Shown here one piece after another: positions 58,984 through 64,000 of a stretch of 64,000 bases of DNA (its first letter is position 1; the number at the start of each line of letters is the position of its first letter). The position numbers were made by a program, and so were the translations under genes. The notes under the pieces are model-generated. The model searched no databases. It was not told where the DNA came from and was given only the letters and a program-made list of their open reading frames with translations. Source of the stretch: Casuarina equisetifolia (taxonomy: Eukaryota > Streptophyta > Magnoliopsida > Fagales > Casuarinaceae); the NCBI GenBank assembly GCA_028551475.1, contig CM052361.1, positions 13,337,501-13,401,500 on the forward strand. The letters are read 5' to 3'.

Positions 58984-59700
58984 CTGGCAGAATAAGGCAG
59001 GAAGTACTTCAAGTCAAGATGGAGCTTTCCATATGCTTTGGATTCGGAACATGTCAAAAACTACCGACAATGAGTCACACAATGATCTTCACTTTTATAT
59101 TTTAGTTATTCTCAAGGGTAATCCGTTTTAATTTTACTATACCATACTCATTGCATTGCTAAAAATCAGGTTTGTTATCGTCGAGGCAGTGAGGCTTGAA
59201 CAGCAGGCATTTTCACAAACACCTGGTGTACACAACAAAGAAAGGGACCCAAATTAGAATCTAAGGTAAAGGGTTTTGTTCTCCACCTCTAGTAGAGTAT
59301 TTTTTGTTTTGTTTTTTACCGTTTCTCTGTTCGTTCAACTCAATTTGACTTGCAAACCCAACCCATCAACCCGGTCGGATTTGACCTGTTTGACCTCGAC
59401 CCGTTGACCCTAGTTTGATCCAGGCCCGACCGTCAACCCAGTCCATATTTGACAGTTAACTGTAGGCCATTTAACGTTGACTTTGGCTGTTGACTTTGAC
59501 CACATGCATTACACGCGCTTAACAATTTTTTGCCGCTATTTTCTCTAATCCATTTATGCAGTTTTTCAGGTCGTTTTGGGAGACTTTTTGACAAATTTGA
59601 AGGCTTAATTAGTGGGTTATATTGGTCAAGTTTTTAGGCATATTATTAAGGATGTTTTGATAATTTTGCACTTGAATTTTGGTTTGATGGGGAACTAAAG
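58984..59700. other. Upstream flank of the ligase exon, possible LTR
   Basis: No exon resembling the AMP-binding core lies here. From about 59280 the sequence has the pyrimidine- and TTGAC-rich look of a retrotransposon LTR or leader. It precedes a copia gag remnant, but I cannot define its ends. Confidence 0.4.
59345..59500. promoter_or_regulatory. Cluster of nine TTGAC (W-box core) motifs
   Basis: TTGAC occurs on the plus strand at 59345, 59381, 59390, 59404, 59449, 59477, 59490 and 59496, and on the minus strand at 59432-59436. Several extend to TTGACC or TTGACT, the WRKY-binding W-box. The cluster is probably part of a copia LTR or leader, some of which are known to be defence-inducible. 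Function here is inferred only. Confidence 0.5.
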
Positions 59701-59717
59701 GTGAACTTATTCTTTTA

Positions 59718-60700
59718 AGATGGAGGAATCAAACACTTTTGTTAAAAATATGCTGATGTTAAACTTCTTTTAATTATCAATCTTGAAAGCCATAGATGGA
59801 AGATTACCTAATTAGTAGGGATTGTTTGATGTTATAGAAGGGGATTTAACTAGGCTTAAGAGGATGGCTGATAAAAAGTGAGATAAGTTAAATAGAAAGA
59901 TTGTTTCTTAGATTAGACAGTTTATTAAGGACAATATCTATCGTTACATTTCAAAAGAGGCAAAAGCAAGTGAGCTGTGGAAGAAGCTTAATGCTTTTTA
60001 TGAACACAACTCTTCTCAGAACAAGGTTTCTTTACTCAAGAGGTTGATAAATTTGAAGTATACAATAGGACAAATAATAACAAAGTTCTTAAGTAAATTT
60101 AAGTCATTGATCAATTAGTTAGCAACGTTAAAGATTACTTTAGAAGATGAATTACATGCAATGTTGCTTCTAAGTAATTTACCTAATAGTCGATAAACAT
60201 TGGTAATCACTTTCACCAATTCAACTATAGATGGTGTCTTGCAATTGAAGATGGTTTAAAAGAATTTGCTTGATGAAAAAACTATATTAAAGGAGTAAGG
60301 AAATTTTGGGCAAACACAAGTGTTGGTTACAAAAAAGCAAGGGAGAATTGGAACAAAAATGGACAAAAGCAAAAGTATAGGAAGAAGTAAAAGTAGAACA
60401 CATGATAGGTCACGTGGAACATCACGGTCCAAAAGACATGTTAAGTGCTATAAATGTGAAAAGTTTGGTTACTATAAGAGAAAATGTTGAAAATTGAAAA
60501 AGGGAGAATCTAGGAATGAATGAAGACAAGAAAGATTACAAAGACTTAGTAGTAACTACATCCAATGTTAAGCTTATGATTTGCAGTGATTTTCAAGTCA
60601 ACATATCAAGTCAAGTTTCAACTTGGATTATTAATACATGTGGTCCCTTTCATATTACTCCATTGAAGAGTACTTCTCATCTTATAAAGGTGGGGATTTA
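59718..60700 (+). pseudogene. Copia gag and protease-start remnant
   Basis: The plus frame begins M-E-E-S-N near 59718, then F-D-V-I-E-G-D, I-R-Q-F-I-K-D-N-I, A-S-E-L-W-K-K-L-N-A-F-Y and S-L-L-K-R-L-I-N-L-K-Y. Later come V-K-C-Y-K-C-E-K-F-G-Y-Y-K-R-K-C (CCHC knuckle with His changed to Tyr, about 60445-60487) and T-W-I-I-N-T-C-G-P-F-H-I-T, where the protease DSGAS has decayed to NTCGP. Stops are frequent. It is distantly related to the gag of the 52691-58165 element. Confidence 0.75.
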
Positions 60701-60814
60701 GGAATTATTGGCATAGGGAATGAAGTGAAGGTTAAGATAGTTGGCATCATCAACTAGTTGAGTCACCAACCTAACCCCCAATGATAAGATCTAGCAGAGA
60801 GCGTTGGCCTTTAA

Positions 60815-61796
60815 TGAAATATCCACCACATGAGTAATTTTTTGTATAATACAACCTATAGAGTGCAAAGCAGCTTATCATAATTTCAAGCAAAATTTTA
60901 GTGAAAGTTTGAGCCTACTCAAGAATTACCGATCTAAGCATACATTTATTTAGGTAATTACTATGCAAGCATCATGAGTAAAAGCATATACAATAGCAAT
61001 AGCAATTGAAAACGAGGTCATAGATAATGCCTTTTTGTTCATTCAATTGATTGTGGAATTGAATATATACTACCAGGATATTCTTAAGTCATTTAAGATG
61101 TCATAAAAAACTAAAAATTCCACATCCTAAGTGACTTTACACCTACTATTGCTAGTCAAAGAGGGAAGACCCTATCAAGATTCTTTAAAATCTAAAAAGA
61201 TTAACATGATGGAGTTGTACAAGTACACAACATATAATCCAAGTATCAATAAAACACTTCATGTTTATAAATACTATAATATAGTTATGTATCTTCTTAA
61301 TAAGATCTTTTGTCAAGAAGCATATGGCTAAGTTGAAACTCATGCTGTTTGATATTTAAAAGGTTTCAAATTTGATATCCAACTCAGTCACACCCACATT
61401 TACATAAAAAAAATTAAAAACACAAGAATGCTTATTTTAATAAGCCACTGACTAGATAAATAATTTCTCAACGCATCATCTTCCTAACTCAATGATTGAA
61501 TTTTCCTAGGCTTGTATATTGTCACCACAGAAATTAATATTGATGTATTCTTTTAGGTTTTTCCCTTCTAATTCCTTCCCTTAAGAATGATAATTTGCCA
61601 ACCCCCTTACTTGCTTGGTGATAAATTATAGAACATATTCTTTTGTCAGCACATTATTTGGTGATTGAACAACATATGCAATTGGGACCTTATCAACTTT
61701 AGTGTTCAGTCTACAAGTTAAAAAGAAATAAAGTTTTTAGGCAATTTTAAAGACAAGGAGTTAACTTGTGTAATTGATAAAGAATGGAGAAAAGTA
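60815..61796 (-). pseudogene. Decayed second copy of the 4CL-like 3' end
   Basis: It is colinear with 50715-51684, including introns. Matching landmarks are acaacctatagagtgcaaagc at 60855 versus acaacctgtagagagcaaagc at 50760, gcaagtatcatgagtaaaagc-like text at 60966, tgactcaatgattgaatt-like text at 61488, and the exon with aacaacatatgcaattggga at 61669. The copied penultimate exon has a stop (minus-strand reading V-L-stop near 61628) and the last exon is shortened and frameshifted. It lies in the same orientation about 10 kb upstream of the better copy. At 61797 it is cut by a copia LTR. Confidence 0.85.
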
Positions 61797-62041
61797 TGAC
61801 ACCAAGTGAACGGTAGAGGGAAAAGGACATGGGAAAGTTTATGTATTCACTGAAAAAGTGTGTATACCTAGAATAACATAGGTCTACTTATAATATAATA
61901 ATTTGTACATATAAAAGGAAACTATAATGACAAATTATAATTTTTATTTTCCCAAAATATAAATCCAGCCTTTTGTGTGACAATGATTTTCCTTAATTTA
62001 AATAGAGAATAATGAGGAATATTAACCACAGATTTCCAACA
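61797..62041 (-). repeat. 3' LTR of the right-edge copia
   Basis: 245 bp. On the minus strand it starts TGTTGGAAATC and ends GGTGTCA, bordered by purine-containing gaagggaca at the internal side. The other flank is aagta (61792-61796), inside the decayed ligase copy. The partner LTR and duplication lie beyond the window. Confidence 0.75.
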
Positions 62042-64000
62042 TGTCCCTTCAAGATGGTGGCCTATAGATATCTATGGCACTAAGCTTGCTTAATAGATAT
62101 GTGTGTTGTCTTTGATACAATGGTTTGGTGAACATGTCTGTGGGTTGTTTTATGGTTCTTATTCCTTTAGTCTTGATAATTCCTTCTTGAATCTTGTCCA
62201 TGGTAAAATGGCAATTAACCTCAATATGTTTCATTCTTTCATATACCATTGGATTTGCTGCAAGTTTAAGTGCTATGTCATTGTTGTAAAATAATGTAGT
62301 TAGACCTTTTATTCTTAATTTAATGTCTTGAAGTAGACCTCACATCCAAATTACTTCACAAATAGTCTTAGCCATTGCTTAATATTCAGTCTCAACTGAA
62401 GATAATGACACAATTGACTCTTTTTTTTGTCTTCCAAGATAGTAAAGAATCTCCCAATTTTACACATAAGCTAGTAATGTATCTCCTGGTCATCAGACCA
62501 TTGGCATAATCAACATCATAATAAGCTTGCAATTCCAAGTCACATTTCCAAGACAAAATTATTCCAAGTCCTGTACATCCTTTCAGATACTTAACTACTT
62601 TAATAACGGCCTTTATATAGGATTGCTTTAAATCTTGCATAAATTGACTTGAAATCTGTACAACATAGTTAATATTTGATTTAGTCACAGTGAGATAGAT
62701 GAGCTTTCCCACAAGTCGTTAATAGCTAGATGGATCTTTAAGTAATGAGTCTTCATCCAATAGAGATATTCCCACATCATATTTAACTGTCATCAATTTT
62801 GAATTCTATTTGATGGGAATGATTATTGGTTTACATCTTGATAATCCTGCTTTAAAGACTATTCCCAAAACGAACTTGTGTTGACTTAGATATATCCTTT
62901 TCTTAAAGAGAGCTATTTCGATGCCAAGGAAATATTTAGGAGTGCCTAAATCTTTAATATGAAATGTGACATGCAAGTATGTCTTGAAATCATGAATAAC
63001 AATCTCATTGTTGCCCATGATCAATATGTCATTCATATAAATCAAGAGATAGATAGATAATATATCTTGTGTCCAGGTAAAAAGAGCATAATCATGTCTA
63101 GATTAGCAAAAGTGTGCAGTAAAGAGGGCCTGAGTGAATTTCGCATACCATTGGCAAGAAGCTTGTTTAAGGTTATAAAGGAATTTACAAAGGTGACATA
63201 CTTAATCTTTACCCTAGCTATATAATCCTAGTGGAAAATCTATGTAGAGTTCCTCATCTAAATCACCATAGAAAAAGGCATTATTGACATTCATTTGATA
63301 AAGAGACCAATCATGGATGACGTCAAGGGTAAGAAAGGAATGACCAATGATATATTTTACAACTGGAGAGAAAGTTTCTACATAATCAAAGTCGAGGCGT
63401 TGGGTGAAGCCTTTAGCTACTAAGTGAGCTTTGGAACATTCAACAAATCTATCAGCCCAATACTTGATCTTGTAAACCCATTTGTAGCCAATGGGCTTCC
63501 AATAAGGTAGCCAAGGAATGAGCTCCTAAGTGTTGTTCTTAGTAAGGGCAAGAATCTCAGCCTTTATGCCTTATTGCCAACAGGGATCCTTAGCAAACTC
63601 AATATACAAGAATGACACCTAATCTTAAAAAATATGACTGATACATCAAAAATGACCAAGAAGGAGATACGCAAAACTGACATAAGTAGTAATAGGATAA
63701 TGAGTACCAAAAGAACCAAAGCGGGAGCAAATATAATCCTTGGTCCAGGTGGGAGGCTAGGTGGCTCGTCTAGAATGATGAGGAACAATAGTTGAGGAAT
63801 CATTAGAAGGTAACAATGGAAAAAGCTCATGTGAGGTAGCTAAAGGCACTAAAGGGTCAAAGGCCAAAGGAGAGGAACCAACAAGAGGTGAATATGGAAA
63901 AAGTGCAACAAGTAGAGAAACAACCATGTCAAGCAAAGGGTGAGAGTCGATAGAGGGCTGATATGAAGGCATAGGAAGAGGCTCAAGAGAAACCAATGGA
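61797..64000 (-). mobile_element. Copia retrotransposon, right part outside the window
   Basis: Minus-strand pol from the window edge inward. There is a linker, then at about 63530-63300 K-W-V-Y-K-I-K, A-H-L-V-A-K-G-F-T-Q and F-S-P-V-V-K. Next come N-V-N-N-A-F-F-Y-G-D-L and Y-N-L-K-Q-A-S, the RT box Y-M-N-D-I-L-I at 63045 (YVDD in active copies), K-D-L-G-T-P-K-Y-F-L-G-I, and the connection G-K-L-I-Y-L-T-V-T-K at 62712. RNase H follows with M-K-H-I-E-V-N-C-H-F and a tail T-D-M-F-T-K-P-L near 62140. Several frameshifts separate these blocks, so it is inactive. gag, protease and the 5' LTR would lie beyond 64000. Confidence 0.85.

Overview
This is nuclear DNA of a flowering plant, almost certainly a woody eudicot. 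The genes have GT-AG introns, there is a plant-type ABCB1 auxin transporter, and the A+T-rich flanks are full of Ty1/copia and Ty3/gypsy LTR retrotransposons. I cannot name the species from the sequence alone.

Region 1 (1-30150) is a transposon graveyard with no host gene that I can support. Its core is one degenerate minus-strand Ty3/gypsy element (about 4192-15169). It landed inside an older LTR-like repeat that carries a 47-bp tandem array. The gypsy element was later hit by at least three insertions that I can delimit by exact 5-bp target-site duplications: a solo LTR at 5282-6018 (ATGAT), an ORF-less element at 6568-9447 (AACAC) and a relative of it at 11559-13821 (AAGAG). A further solo LTR at 12378-13139 (GAAAC) sits inside the last of these. 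Rightward come broken copia remnants on both strands, an Athila-like gypsy remnant (21840-23870), and two copia halves arranged in opposite orientation with inverted LTRs (25950-30150).

Region 2 (30650-40360) is the gene island. A four-exon BUD20/ZNF593-type C2H2 zinc-finger gene lies on the plus strand (30937-32469). Its first intron has the hallmarks of a minor-spliceosome AT-AC intron. It converges on a complete ten-exon ABCB1 (PGP1) auxin-efflux ABC transporter on the minus strand (34023-40358, 1355 codons of protein), which I could splice in frame from end to end.

Region 3 (40359-50649) is about 10 kb with no convincing gene or transposon, only microsatellites and low-complexity tracts.

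Region 4 (50650-64000) holds the last five exons of a 4-coumarate:CoA-ligase-like (acyl-activating) gene on the minus strand. One intron contains a structurally complete, recently inserted copia element (52691-58165, TSD ATTTG, LTRs differing at 7 of 688 positions). Its coding capacity is nevertheless broken by two in-frame amber stops, a changed integrase catalytic residue and a small RNase H deletion. The large 5' exon of the ligase gene is not in the window. A decayed second copy of its 3' end (60815-61796) lies upstream, flanked by a copia gag remnant and by a minus-strand copia that runs off the right edge.

I did not find a new multi-gene system. The best items are the AT-AC intron, the young but coding-dead intronic copia, the duplicated ligase 3' end and the datable nest of insertions.
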